Shown: positions 1 to 11,188 of the stretch, piece after piece | How positions within the stretch are numbered: position 1 is the first letter of the stretch | How the letters are laid out: the number at the start of each line of letters is the position of its first letter | Translations under genes and position numbers: made by a program | NCBI GenBank assembly: GCA_007922305.1 | Contig: ML677351.1 | Location: 9,701,558-9,765,557 of the forward strand | DNA length: 64,000 nt | Direction: 5' to 3' | DNA from: Dermatemys mawii | Taxonomy: Eukaryota > Chordata > Testudines > Dermatemydidae | Notes under the pieces: generated by a model | The model's input: the letters and a program-made list of their open reading frames with translations, nothing else | Database searches by the model: none | What the model was told of the DNA's origin: nothing

Positions 1-57
1 TGAAGTGAAAGATGGTCATAAATGCTTATGCTACATATCTGTTATGTTCTTGTATCC

Positions 58-631
58 CAGGGATCAGCAACTTTTGACACATGGCCCACCAGAATAAGTC
101 CCCTAGCACAGTGGTCTTCAAACTGGGGTGCACGCACCCCTGGGGGTGCGCGAGACCCTGGCGCTGGCCCCACCCGGAGACTGCCGAACTCCCAGGCAGG
201 CTATTTTAGTCCTGCCGAAATGACGCCACAGAAAGCGGAAGCTTCCGCTTTCTGTGGCGGCATTTCGACCGACATACCCCCCGGGGGCCAACAGACTTTT
301 CCCTCCACGGAAAGGGGTCACGAGGGGAAAAGTTTGAAGACCCGTGCCCTAGCAGGCCGGGCCAGTTCATTTACCTGCCGAATCCGCAGATTCAGTGGAT
401 CGCAGCTCCCACTGGCTGCGGTTCGCCGCTCCAGGCCAATGGGGGCTACAGGAAGTGGCAGCCATCACATCCCATGGCCCGCACTGTTTCCCGCAGCCCC
501 CATTGGCCTGGGATGGTGAAACACAGTCAGTGGAAGCCATGACTGGCTGAACCTGCGGACACAGCAGGTAAACAAACTGGCCCAACAGAGCCTTACCCTC
601 GTGGGCGTATGCCAAAGGCTGCCGATCCCTG
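58..631. mobile_element. hAT-type palindromic MITE, interrupted by a second hAT MITE
   Basis: The ends are CAGGGATC and GATCCCTG. They are flanked by a perfect 8-bp duplication TTGTATCC at 50-57 and 632-639, which is the hAT hallmark. The interior is a long imperfect palindrome around the motif CCCCCATTGG. A 296-bp copy of the same family lies at 34493-34788. The excess length here comes from the nested element at 109-346. No coding capacity. Confidence 0.85.
109..346. mobile_element. Nested hAT MITE inside the 58-631 element
   Basis: The terminal inverted repeats are CAGTGGTCTTCAAACT at the left and the complement of CACGGGTCTTCAAACT at the right. A perfect 8-bp duplication CCCTAGCA lies at 101-108 and 347-354. 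The same family occurs at 24139-24358 in the other orientation. The insertion splits the older 58-631 element, so this family was active later. Confidence 0.88.
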
Positions 632-639
632 TTGTATCC

Positions 640-1989
640 CGTTACTAGATAGAAAAACTGAAAAACAAGAATATGGAATATCGTCACTCGTTACCCCCAA
701 TTTTAGACACGATTCCTCCTAGACAAAGGGCAGATGTCACAATTGTGTGAGCTTAATATGATTGAAGAGCCCCATTAAGCAGGAGGGTAAAGAAGTCTGA
801 AGCTCTGTAAGATGGCCATATTGTAATCTAGGTTCCAGCCATTGACTATGTCTTCACTCAGGAGCTAACTCAGCAGATCAGCATTGAGGTTTGCCTAAGC
901 CACTTGCAGAGTTACATTTTCAAAAGGCAAAAGCAAGACACATGCCGGAGCCCTGGCCCTATGGCCCCACCCCTTCCTTTTCTTCCCTGAGGCCCTGCCC
1001 CACCACCAGGCCAGGTGCTGGAGTCAGGCTGCTGCAGGGAAGTGTCAGTCCCATGCCACCCAGAGCAGGTGGAGGGTCCAGGCCTCCTCACAGGTGCTTA
1101 GGCTCCCCGGGCAGCTCTTACTACTGCCTAGCTCCAACTTTTGGCCGGGCCAGTGGGCAGGGCCTCAGGGGGGAAAAAGAGAAGCATGGGGCAGGGCCTT
1201 ATGGTGAGTTGGAGATAAGGCCCACCTCAGCCGCCCCCAACTGCAAGAGGCTAATGTTGTCCCTGAGCCTCTGGCAGACACAGACCGGTGCTGCAGGGAA
1301 TTTGGGACAAATGCTGTCCCAGAGCGCTGTCCTTCCGTTCCAAGCCCTTTCTGAAATGCATCCATATTTCCCAGAGATTGAAATAAGGCCATTTCTTCAG
1401 GTAGAATAAGAAGACTCTGTGAGGAGTGGATGAACGCAGCACCAGCAAGCACACAGTGCGCATCATTAGGAGTCGCTGTGGCACAGCCTAGACATCTTGT
1501 GCTGCAGTAATTCCTTCCCAGTAGATTGTGGGAGAACTTAGATCTTTCTGAGCATACAGGAGAATGATGGGAAGCCACATCAGCACTCAAATAGTTTAGC
1601 TTGCTTCCTCATGCAAAGTGGGCTGGCTACCAGCCTGAAAGAAATCATCAGGATGTTTGTCTATAGCCCCTGAGAAGACAGCTAGCTCAGGCTCAAGGCA
1701 TGACCTCCTGACCCAAGTTGAGTTGCATGCATGGTCAGGAGTGGGCTGGCGGAGCACCTGGATAAAAGTGAGCTAACTCTGCAGTGAAAGCACACCCTTA
1801 TACTACAACATGGACAAACAACATGGCTTCACACACCTTAGCCTCCACATTAAGGGGCTTTTCTATTATGTTGAAGTAACAAAAAAAGGCCACACACCCT
1901 TTCAATCCATAAATACAGGACCTGTGCATGCACATGCATGCTGCAACCCATGTATTATAGATAAATCTAAGATTGTCACATATATTTTT
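640..1989. other. No recognised gene; GC-rich patch about 940-1310
   Basis: A GC-rich stretch at about 940-1310 opens overlapping reading frames on both strands, but none has a recognisable domain and they look compositional. The patch may be a decayed interspersed repeat. The rest is unremarkable intronic DNA. Confidence 0.4.
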
Positions 1990-2064
1990 AGTAAAAAGTC
2001 ATGGACAGGTCATTGGCAATAAACAAAATTTCAAGAAGCCCGTGACCTGTCCCTGACTTTCACT
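1990..2064. repeat. Imperfect inverted repeat around GTCATGGACAGGTCA
   Basis: The left arm (about 1990-2015) carries AAAGTCATGGACAGGTCA. The right arm (about 2041-2064) carries TGACCTGTCCCTGACTTT. The arms are separated by about 25 bases. This looks like the core of a small palindromic DNA transposon remnant. No target duplication was identified. Confidence 0.55.
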
Positions 2065-2342
2065 AAAATTTCCTTGATAAAATGGAGAGGCAGGTTCAGC
2101 TCAGCACTTATTGCTGCTGGGGCTCTAGGGTCCCGCGACTGCCTGCCATGGTTGGACAATGAAGGGGCTCCCCCTGCCAGAGCAGAGTCTGGGGGCTGTG
2201 GAGGGACTGGCCGGGAGCTCTAGCACCAGGGCAGAAAATGCCCTGGAGGTGAATGCAAGTCTGATTCTATGACATGATTCATGGCTTAATAATGGCTTTA
2301 AAACATTATTACAAAGAAATTGTTTACCAAGATCTGACTCCA

Positions 2343-2382
2343 TACAACTGTATATCTATATATACAACTGTATATCTATATA
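2343..2382. repeat. 20-bp tandem duplication
   Basis: The unit TACAACTGTATATCTATATA is present twice head to tail and is followed by related AT-rich sequence. Confidence 0.8.
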
Positions 2383-2674
2383 AATTAGATATATAAATCT
2401 AGCACTGTAACAACCTCCTGTTTAAACCGCCTGTTGAAAATGCTTTAGTCTAAAGTTTGTTTTCCTCTGGAAAAAGCAACACATTCACTAACAATTGCTG
2501 TTCATCTTTCCCAGGGCTATCTTCACAGTCAATGGTCTGAAGCCAGAACAGTTACTTTATGAAGCTATTTGCTGGTTATTTTACAGAACCAATTCAGCTA
2601 GCCAGACACCAGTATCAGATTGCAAAGTACTAAAAAAAAAAAAAACCCCAAGAGTCTCATGTACAGTCGACTGA

Positions 2675-3352
2675 GAGCTTGGCTACACTTGAGGCTGTAA
2701 AGCACTTCGGAGAGCGCTCCAGGGAAAGCGCTCCAGTGTGTCCGCGCTGACAGCCGCAATTGCACTGGCGTGGCCATGTTTGCAGCACTTGCAGCGGCAC
2801 TGGGAGTGGTGCATTATGGGCAGCTATCCCAGCATTCAGCTGGCTGCAACGTGCTTTTCCAACCAGGGAGGTGGGGTGGAGTGTGTTATGTGTATGTGGA
2901 GGGAGAGAGAGAGCAGATTTTTGGAGTGCTGAGAGTGTGTCAGCACACTGTCTTGTAAATTCAGTATCCTGTAGCCCCCTGCTTCTCACTCACTCACTCG
3001 GTAAACATTTGCTTTGCTGATTTGCCCAGTTGCAGATAAGCTCTGTAAAAGTACTTCCACATTTCTCCAGCCAAGTTCAAAACAAAGGGAAAGAGGTCAA
3101 TTGACTTAAGGAGATTAGGGTGCATTTTCGGAGGTCACTTAGTAACAATACTGTGCTTTATCTGTTTACACTGGAGCTGCAGTGTCATACCCAATACGCA
3201 ACAGTTGTTAATACTCTGGCAAGGAGGATTACCAGGACTGCTACAACTGCAGACTTATAGCTCTCTATGTGCCTCGCCAGTCTGGACAGGTAGTAAGTTA
3301 TAGCACTCCTGGTGGCTTTATAGCACTATGAAGTGCCAGTGTAACCAAGCCC
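2675..3352. mobile_element. Non-autonomous PIF-Harbinger element, copy 1
   Basis: The left end reads GAGCTTGGCTACAC and the right end GTGTAACCAAGCCC, matching the termini of the full-length elements in this window. The 3-bp flanks are TGA and TTA, so the target duplication is imperfect. The right 200 bases match the autonomous left end, including the repeated motifs of alternating GCTATA type. The interior holds GTGCATTATGGGCAGC. There is no gene. It is arranged inverted with respect to the copy at 3405-4107. Confidence 0.78.
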
Positions 3353-3404
3353 TTACACATTTTGAAGAGCCTGCACTGGAAGGAAAGATGCTTCAGACAT
3401 CTCT

Positions 3405-4107
3405 GGCCTTGGTTACACTGGCACTTTATAGTGCTATAAAGCCACCAGGAGTGCTATAACGTACTACCCGTCCAGACTGGCGAGGCACAGAGAGAGCTAT
3501 AAGTCTGCAGTTGTAGCAGTCCTGGTAATCCTCCTTGCCAGAGGATTAACAGCTGTTGCGTATTGGGGGGATACGCTTTAGCTCCAGTGTAAATGGGTAG
3601 TAACAATACTGCGCTTTGAGTGATCTCTGGAAACGCCCTTAATATACTTAAGCCAGTTGACCTCTCTTCCCTTTTTTTCAACTCGGTTGGAAGGCATGCG
3701 GAAGTACGTTTTCAGAGCTTAACTGTAAGTCAGCAAATCAACAATGCAGATGTTTACAGAGTGAGTGAGAGAGAAACAGAAGATTAGGAGGATCTGCATT
3801 TTAAAGACAATATGCTGACACACTCTCAGCACTCCAAAAACCTACTCGCTCTCTCCCTCCGCATACACACAACACACTCCCCCCACCCAACTTCTCATCC
3901 CCTTTGCAAAGCACGTCGCAGCCAGCTGAATGCTCGGATAGCTGCCCATAATGCACCACTACCCGTGCCGCTGCAAGTGCCACAAATGTGGCCACGCCAG
4001 TGTGGTTGGGGTTGTCAGTGTGGACATACTGGAGCACTTTCTCTGGAGCTGTATCCGAAGGTGGATATAACCAAAAGCGCTATAAAGCTGTAAGTGTAAC
4101 CAAGCCC
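3405..4107. mobile_element. Non-autonomous PIF-Harbinger element, copy 2
   Basis: The ends are GGCCTTGGTTACACTG and GTGTAACCAAGCCC. The 3-bp flank TCT is present at 3402-3404 and again at 4108-4110. The left part is the near-exact inverse of the right part of copy 1, only 52 bases away. The pair thus forms a large inverted repeat that could fold or recombine. Apparent reading frames are short and not conserved. Confidence 0.85.
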
Positions 4108-4585
4108 TCTGCACCTTAACTTTAAAGTATTTCTTTGCCAAAACACCATTTAGCTGACGTGCTTTTACCCAATGCTCACTTCATAACACTGGGTTTAATT
4201 GTGCTGGACAATCTACAAATAGTTATGAAAATCTCTGTCTCCGAGGGTTTACAAACTGAAAAACAACAGATTAAGGGTCAGGGACTATATTCTGGTTTTG
4301 TACATATGCAGTTGGTGGTTAGAGTTCTTACATGTTTTGCTATTTGGTATGTTATTTAAACTGGTAGCAATCAAGTGAGCAATGAGAGATATGGGGACAT
4401 GAGGAAAGGGAAGAGGGAGAGTCACAGTTCATCACTTGCTCAAAACATGATCAGCAACAAACTTTTGTAGGCATTCTGAAAGAGGAGCCATTAAAGATTT
4501 GCAGTATAAAGGCAGTGGATGTACAGATGATACAAGTGGAGATTCTCCCATGCCTAAGGGGTGTAAGATATTTCAAGGAGACTCT

Positions 4586-5258
4586 GGCCATGGTTACACT
4601 TACAGAATTACAGCGCTATTGGTTATAGCGGTCCTCTTATGCAGCAATATGTATAGCGCCATTGCGTGTCCACACAGACGCGCCAGCGGTATAGCATGGC
4701 CACATTTGCGGCACTTCAGGCAGCATTAAGAGCAGCGCATTAGGGCAGGTATCCCAGCATTCAGCTGGGTGCAACATGCTTTTCAAACAAGAGGGGTGAG
4801 GGGGTCGTGTTGTGTGTATGCGGAGAGAGAGCGCCAGTGGTTTTTCCGTCCTTCTGAGAGCCTGTCAGCGCGTGTCCCTTCACAGAGGGCTTTGTTTTCA
4901 CACAGGCTCCCTCCTTAAACATTTGCATTGCTTATCTGCCAAGTTAGGAGAGAAACTCTAAAGAGGTACTTCCACATTCCTCCAGCCGAGTTCAAAAGAA
5001 AGGGAAGAGACGTCAATTGCCTTAAATGGCTCTAGGCATCTCAAGAGATCACTTGTAGCACAGTGGGTGTCCACACTCTCGCCATAGCGCTACAGCGGGA
5101 GCACTACAGCCCTTATTCCCCGTGCGGAGGTGGATTACCAGGAGCGCTATAACTCTGTGGTTATAGCGCTCTACGTGCCTTGCCAGTGTGGACGGATAAG
5201 AAGTTATAGCGCTCCTGGGGGCTTTACAGCATTATAAAGTGCCAGTGTAACCAAGGCC
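4586..5258. mobile_element. Non-autonomous PIF-Harbinger element, copy 3
   Basis: The termini are GGCCATGGTTACAC and GTGTAACCAAGGCC, flanked by TCT at 4583-4585 and 5259-5261. The left about 170 bases match the right end of the 9044-13030 transposon in reverse complement, with shared motifs such as CGCCAGCGGTATAGCATGG. The right about 190 bases match its left end. The centre is unrelated to the transposon genes. It appears to be an internal-deletion derivative mobilised in trans. Confidence 0.85.
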
Positions 5259-5261
5259 TCT

Positions 5262-6693
5262 GCTGGGAGGCAATAAAAGGTGAGAATTGGTGCCACAAAA
5301 GATTATATCAGCCAGGTGGAAGAGGGATGGGGGTTAAACTGTGAGCCGCCTTAAAGGCAAGAAGCTTGTGTCTGATGCAGAAGTTAAGGGAGAAACAATG
5401 AAGCAACTCCGTTGATGCAGTCAGAATAGTGAGCCAGGAGGATGATTTCATCAACTACATGGTAAAGGCAGCTTTAATTCCTAAGAGGCTATGAATGTGA
5501 CATCTGCTATGATAGAGCCAGCGAGACAGTGCTGCAGGGTAATATAACAGTATGATACCAGAAGTGTCAAGTAAAGACTTAAGAGCCTAGAAATGTATAT
5601 TGTAACAATTGAGACATCCCAGAAGCAAGATGCTCAGGGCACTTTATGATAGTTAATGACCAATACCTTGACTTTTCAAATGCTAGCACCAAGACACTAA
5701 GCCATCTGTTAAGAGAAAAAGACTCACATTGGTTATAGTAACACCTCTGGATGCCTAAACAAAAATAACTCATTTAAGAACATTACAGTTCCATGTTGAC
5801 TAAATAATTAAGTTTAATCTACTTCCCAGGGGATGTGAAGAGTTTTTCAGCAGTTAGAGATATGCAGTTTTATTCTTATAAATTTAAAGAAGGACAAGAT
5901 GTAGGAAATATCGTCTATGCTGTGAAATCTGAAACCATTTTCTTAATTCATCATCTACTTAATCTTTACATGTTACATTTTTTTATGGATGTCATCAGGT
6001 GTTTTTATGTGTTAGTTACTGGACAATAAGTAGCACAAAAGAATTTAAAGAATGGATAGTTCACTGTGTAAAGCAACAGAACTTAATGGCCTATGTTTTC
6101 CTTAACACAAATTACACATTGCCAGGAAACAGAGTGGACACTGAGCTTAAAGCATTACATTTAAAAAGTCACAAGATTATAGCATTTAAGGGGAGGGCAA
6201 TGCCTAACCTTTTTTTTCCTATTGTTTATCAATTGATTTCTGAATATATCAGATATAATATTAAGGATTTTGTTAGAACCCATTTACTGCTGGCAACTGT
6301 CAGCATTCTACTCCATTCAAATTCGTGGTATGAGGGCAACTTGCCCCTTACATACCATTCAGCAGCTTTGCATGTGCTTTGTACCCAGACACTCCTGGAA
6401 TGCTGAGCAGTAGTTAAGAGACTGAAATAATCACATGCCTCAGGGAAGAGGAGAACTGGATGTAAGTTACCTTTAGAAATTGAATTATGTTGAGTATTTT
6501 GCAAAGTTTCTTTGATATGAAGCTTGCAATATTACAAAATACAGTAGGAAATAAAGGAATGAATTAATAGCTCATGTATTAGGAATGAACTTTGTAAAGA
6601 TTGATAAAAATTATGAGTTTAGAGTAAAGCTAACTAGGGGTTAACTCTGTTGTACTACTGTTTAAATCATCTCTACTTATGTAGTATAAGAAT

Positions 6694-6695
<2 letters not shown>
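5262..6695. other. No recognised feature
   Basis: AT-rich intronic sequence. Reading frames up to 135 codons (for example 5999-6406) have no recognisable domain, and I regard them as chance. Confidence 0.5.

Positions 6696-6725
<30 letters not shown>
6696..6725. repeat. (AT)n microsatellite
   Basis: About 14 alternating TA units, directly before the CR1 fragment. Confidence 0.9.
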
Positions 6726-6730
<5 letters not shown>

Positions 6731-6753
6731 TTCCCAGAATTCTGGGAATAAAT

Positions 6754-7445
6754 TAAAAAAGGGCTAGATAATAGGACAGAAGATATCATGTCGCCTTTAT
6801 ATAAATCCATGGTATGTCCACATTTTGAATACTGTGTGCACATGTGGTCATCTCAAAAAAGATATTAGAATTGGAAAAGGTTCAGAAAAGGGCAACAAAA
6901 ATTAGGTATATGGAACGGCTTCCATATGTTGAAAAATTAATAAGACTGGGACTTTTCAACTTGGAAAAGAGACTGCTAAGTGAAGAAATGATTGAGATCT
7001 ATAAAATCATTACTGGTGTACAGAAAGAAGTGTTTACTACTTCTCGTAACACAAGAAGTAGGGGTCACCAAATAAAATTAACAGGTAGTAGATTTAATAC
7101 AAATAAAAGGAACAATATGTCTTCACACAATGCACAGTCAACCTGTGGAACTACTTGCCAGAGGATGTTTTAAAAAAGGTCATGACCATAACAGGGTTCA
7201 AAAAAAGAACTACATAAATTCATGGAGGATAGGTCCATCAGTGGCTATTAGCCAGGAAGGGCAGGAATGGTGTCACAAGCCTCTGTTTGCCAGAAGCTGG
7301 GAATGAGTGACAGGGGATAGATCACTTGATGATTACCGGTTCTGTTCATTCCCTCTGGGGCACCTGGCACTGGCCACTATTAAAAGATAGGTTACTGGGC
7401 TAGATGGATCTTTGATCTTAACAAGTAGGGCCATTCTAATGTATA
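6754..7445 (+). mobile_element. CR1 LINE, 5'-truncated 3' end with ORF2 tail
   Basis: Reading frames at 6790-7173 match the C-terminal end of the CR1 reverse transcriptase ORF, with motifs HFEYCVHMW, LEKVQKRATK and LGLFNLEKR in order. The 3' region (about 7200-7445) has the characteristic sauropsid CR1 tail containing TACTGGGCTAGATGGA. The 109-codon open segment at 6844-7173 is only a fragment. The reverse transcriptase core and endonuclease are absent and the frame is broken by the stop before 6844. CR1 copies usually are 5'-truncated like this. Confidence 0.9.
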
Positions 7446-7493
7446 CATGCAATAAGAAAATTAGTTTAGCACATTAGGATAGGTTTAAAAACA

Positions 7494-7615
7494 GAGGTAG
7501 GCAACCTATGGCATGGGTGTCAAAGGCGGCATGCAAGCTGATTTTTAGTGGCACTCACACTGTCCAGGTGCTGGCCACTGGTCTGTGGGGGCTGTGCATT
7601 TTAATTTAATTTTTC
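7494..7615 (-). mobile_element. Truncated hAT-type MITE (GGTAGGCAACC family)
   Basis: The left end CAGAGGTAGGCAACCTATGG and the following GCTGATTTTTAGTGGCACTC match, in reverse, the right part of the element at 16043-16336. Another truncated copy is at 36479. The far end is missing or unrecognisable. Confidence 0.65.
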
Positions 7616-8041
7616 AAACTGTGTTCTTCTGTGCAAAATCACAACTATATCAGTTTGTAGCCACCTGGGCAAGTCATATGTCCATGAATGATTCAGCTTT
7701 TTGCAGGCTAATGCAATTGTTTACATGTTAGTTTGAATGTTCCCAGGAAAGCTCAGATGTGGATAGGTGTGTCTCAAAGCCCAATTACTTGAATAGCCCC
7801 TTCACAATATGTTAGCCACACCTCTCATGTATTTCCTACAGCAAACACTTCAAATACAAGCATAGAGCCAATGCTTATAAGTTCGGATATAAAAATGAAT
7901 ATATTCAGTAGATCATAACCTTTGCAAACATGTCATATGGCATATCTAACAAAGCATATTCTAGTTATGTTATATTTACATTTATAAGCATATTTCCATA
8001 AACATATAGAGTGCAATGTCGCACTCAGCATGCTCAGGTAA

Positions 8042-8292
8042 CCCCAAAAAAAAAAAAAAAAAAAAAAAAAAAGCTTAAAAACAAAAGATTTCACAAGGTA
8101 AGGAAACTTTTTTTGCTTTTTTCATTTATATTAAGATGCTTAAAAGCAGCTTTTTTCTGCATAATAAAGTGTCAAAGCTCTATAGTCAATGTTCAGTTAT
8201 AATTTTTTTTGAAACACCATAATGTTTTTTGTTCAGTTATGAACATTTCAGAGTTACAAATAACCTCCATTTCCAGCATGTTTGTAACTCTA
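8042..8292. mobile_element. Probable Tigger/pogo-derived fragment with A-run
   Basis: A run of 27 A (8046-8072) precedes sequence with TTCTGCATAATAAAGTGTCAA, GTTCAGTTATGAAC and GTTTGTAACTCT. I associate these with a turtle Tigger-like miniature element. Ends and TA duplication were not resolved. Confidence 0.45.
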
Positions 8293-9040
8293 ATAAATAA
8301 ATAGGGAGAGTAGGTTTCAGTGGTCTGTACAGTTGATCAAGGAGAGACAGATTGACTTGATATGCAGGCTCTGTGCAATAAATTTATGAAGCTAAACTTG
8401 CCCAAGATTTCAGGAAAATGATAAATTTTGTACAAGATCCAGCCTATGTAGGCCTTCTGTTTTGTTAACCCTATTTTCTGATATTTTCCTTTGGGTGAGT
8501 AAGCAATACACAAATATGTTTTGTTTTGAATAATCTCTTTTGAGTCATTTTAATCAGTTGCTGGTCCCAGGTTCTCAGAGGGAAGTCCCTGGCAGGTGCC
8601 AAATGCAGCTGGGCACTTCATATTAACATAGTTGGGAAATGGGGACTGAAGCCCTGAGATGCAGTCTAAAAATGACTGAACTGCAGGGTTCCATCCTTGA
8701 CAGAAGTGAAAAGAGCAACACCTGTCAGCTGAGGGTGAATTCAAAAAGAATTGTGAAGGATCCAAGGTACAGCTTTCCCTGTAACTTTGATGCTGTCCCA
8801 CATTTCCCTTTGTATGCCCTGAGGGACAAGTAAACTCTTCCACAATAATCTCGGAAAGCATGAGAACAGCTCAGCTTACTCCAGTGCTAAGACAAATGGG
8901 GAATGCCCCCCAAAGTCCTAGTGAGGTGCACAGATGAATGTTCAGTAGGAAGACATAGTAAATCAGGTGTGGCTGCCTGTACCTAGACTGGGCTCACTAG
9001 GCTGATGATCACACAAGTTAACTCCTCAGTGAAGATGTAC
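8293..9040. other. No recognised feature
   Basis: Unremarkable intronic sequence up to the TTA target site of the Harbinger transposon. The 103-codon minus frame at 8550-8861 has no recognisable domain. Confidence 0.5.
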
Positions 9041-9465
9041 TTAGGCCATGGTCACACTGGCACTTTATAGTGCTATAAAGCCCTCAGGAGCGCTATAATC
9101 GCCTAACCGTCCACACTGGCAAGGCACATAGAGCGCTATAACTGCGGAGTTATAGCGCTCCTGGTAATCCACCTCCGCATGAGAAATAAGGGCTGTAGCG
9201 CAGCTGCTGTAGCGCTACAGTGAGAATGTGGACACCCACTGTGCATTAATTGGCCTCCAGCCCGTCCCATAATTCCCGTTAGAGCCACTCTGGTCATCAT
9301 TTGCAAACTCTTTTGTCCTGTCCTCAGCTTACCACACGTCAGACCCACCCTTTAAAGTTCCAGGGAAATTTGAAAATCCCCTTCCTGTTTGCTCCAGACA
9401 AGCGTGGCGTGCTCTCAGGGAATCGTTGCAGGTGATCATTCTGCTTGATCATAAATCCACGTGCC

Positions 9466-11188
9466 ATGCCTCCTCGCAATAGGTGATCCCCAGCGTGGAG
9501 CAACAGCAAGGTGCTGGACCTCATCAGTTGTTGGGGGAAAGAGGCTGTTCAGTCTCAGCTGCGGTCTAGCAGCAGGAATTATGATACCTGTGGGCAGATA
9601 TCATGGGCGTTGACGGAAAGAGGCCATGAGCGGGACACTCTGCAGTGCCGTGTTAAGGTAAAGGAGCTTAGGAATGCGTATTGCAAAGCCCGCGAGGCAA
9701 ACGGCCGCTCCGGGGCAGCCCCGGTGACTTGCAGATTTTATAAGGAGCTGCACGCGATACTTGGTGGTGATCCTACGGTCACTCCATCGAGCACCATGAA
9801 ACACTTCCCAGCCCACCAGTGAAGGGGGGAGTGAGGAGGAAGACGAAGAGGAGGAGGCGGCGGCGGTGGCAGCAGCGACCCAGGGCATGGAGGAGTCCCT
9901 GGACGCATGCAGCCAGGAGCTCTTCACAAGCCAGGAGGAGGGCAGCCAACCGCAGCGTCCTGTGGTTGCAAGGGGCAACGCAGCATCGGATTGCGGAGGT
10001 AAAGCTGCTTTTCTGTTGGGAAGGCAGGCAGCTTGGGGTGGAAAGGGATGCTTGCATGCCTGCCTACATGCGGAATAGCGCATTGATGTAGTCTGTCACA
10101 TCGCGGTAATCGTCATCAGTAACCTCTTCAAAGGTCTCAATAAAGAGTGCATACAATGCGCCTGCGCAGGTTTCCCAGGAGAGCCGGTGTGGCCCCCGTC
10201 CCTGTCACTAGTCCCCGCCACTGTGCTACAATGGGTCGGGGGAGCATTGCTGCACAGAGGCAAGCTGCATATGGCCCTGGGCGGAAGCCGCATCTCATTA
10301 GAATCTCCTCCCTTTCTTCCTCTGTGACCCGCAGCAGCGAGATATCTTTCAGGACAAACACTACGGAGAATGTTGGGACAGTGTTCAGAGTAGGGCTCCT
10401 GCCACTTCCCGGCACTCACCACCCCCACCCCGCCGCCACAGCACAGCACGGCAGGGAAACAATCATTCCCTCTGCCTCTGGAGAGGACTCACCATGGCAG
10501 GGGCTCCATTGTTGTCTGTGTGCTCTCTGTGGGACAGGCAAACGGGGAATGCGGGGGAATCATCGGCATGTCTGCTGTTTACAAGGGAGCCACTGTTACA
10601 TGTATCTTTTTCTTTTAGAACCATCAACTTTGAGCCCTGTGCCATCGCTGTTATCAACAGCTGACAGGCTGAGGCGACTGAGGAAGAGGCCACAAAAGAG
10701 CGAAAGAGGATCTAGTACAGCAAGTAATGCAACAGGCTGTAATGGAGAATCGAATTGCACAGAGGTGGAGGGAGAATGAGAGCAAGTGGAGGGAGAAGGC
10801 GCGGCAGGAGAACACGATTCACCAGCAGAAAAGCACCAATAAGCTGCTCTCATTACTGCAGCTTCAATTGGAGACTATGCAGTGGATTGCCACCCTTCAG
10901 GAGGAGAAGCACCGCGCTCTCCGCTCCAATTATCATTTGCCCCCAAACCCTTCCCCTTCTGTGCCTCAGTACCCTTCAGGCCACTATCATCAGCTATATG
11001 GTTATCAACATCCACAGCTGCCTCCAATCCCTCTCTCTTCACCGAACAACCCCCAAACCCAGGACCCTTATCCACTGCACTCAACCCCTAATAACATGCC
11101 TTATTGCCCTCCGCAAATGGGGTTCCGGGGACACGGCAACTGTGAGGGCACTGGAGACTCTGAGATCCGGACATATTCCAATCTCTGA
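9466..11188 (+). pseudogene. Harbinger Myb/SANT-like DNA-binding protein gene, disrupted (copy A)
   Basis: The start is placed by homology with copy B at ATG 9466. Exon 1 runs to 9998, where GAG is followed by GTAAAG. Exon 2 begins at 10619 after TTCTTTTAG and ends with TGA at 11186-11188. Exon 1 encodes a trihelix/SANT-type fold (motifs VLDLISCW, CRVKVKELRNAY, TCRFYKELHAILGG) followed by an acidic stretch rich in Glu. Exon 2 encodes a basic and coiled-coil segment and a Pro/Tyr-rich tail. In vertebrate Harbingers the Myb-like partner brings the transposase into the nucleus and to the ends. Lesions are a TGA at 9484-9486 in place of CGA, a +1 shift near 9797-9802 and a +1 shift near 10701-10710. 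No functional product is expected. Confidence 0.88.
10064..10580 (-). other. Unassigned spliced minus-strand reading frame inside the Myb-gene intron (copy A)
   Basis: On the minus strand, an upstream segment (about 10580-10493) ends with CCATG followed by donor GTGAGT. A 132-nt interval (10492-10361) closes with a pyrimidine-rich TTCTCCGTAG, and the downstream segment runs to TAG at 10066-10064. The downstream frame contains DISLLRVTEEEREEIL, GPYAACLCAAMLP and, after a one-base shift near 10155-10165, ETFEEVTDDDY and ALFRM before the stop. Copy B has the same splice borders and the same stop. Many differences between copies are silent or conservative in this frame. No start codon or complete gene was established and I recognise no family. 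It may be a third Harbinger gene, a captured host exon or chance. Confidence 0.4.

Noticed and set aside
891..1590. 172-codon plus and 141-codon minus frames
   Set aside because: Overlapping frames on opposite strands in a GC-rich patch without recognisable motifs or splice support.
6844..7173. Independent 109-codon gene
   Set aside because: It is the C-terminal end of CR1 ORF2 followed directly by the CR1 3' tail.
8042..8075. 27-base A run as the poly(A) tail of a processed pseudogene
   Set aside because: No gene-like sequence precedes it, and the following sequence resembles a Tigger-type repeat.
9601..10083. 160-codon minus-strand frame opposite the Myb exon 1
   Set aside because: Ser/Ala/Leu repeats mirror the Glu/Arg-rich plus-strand sequence; no domain.
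10147..10779. 210-codon plus-strand frame in Harbinger copy A
   Set aside because: It runs through the Myb-gene intron and its acceptor. Copy B does not keep this frame, and exon 2 is entered only at 10619.
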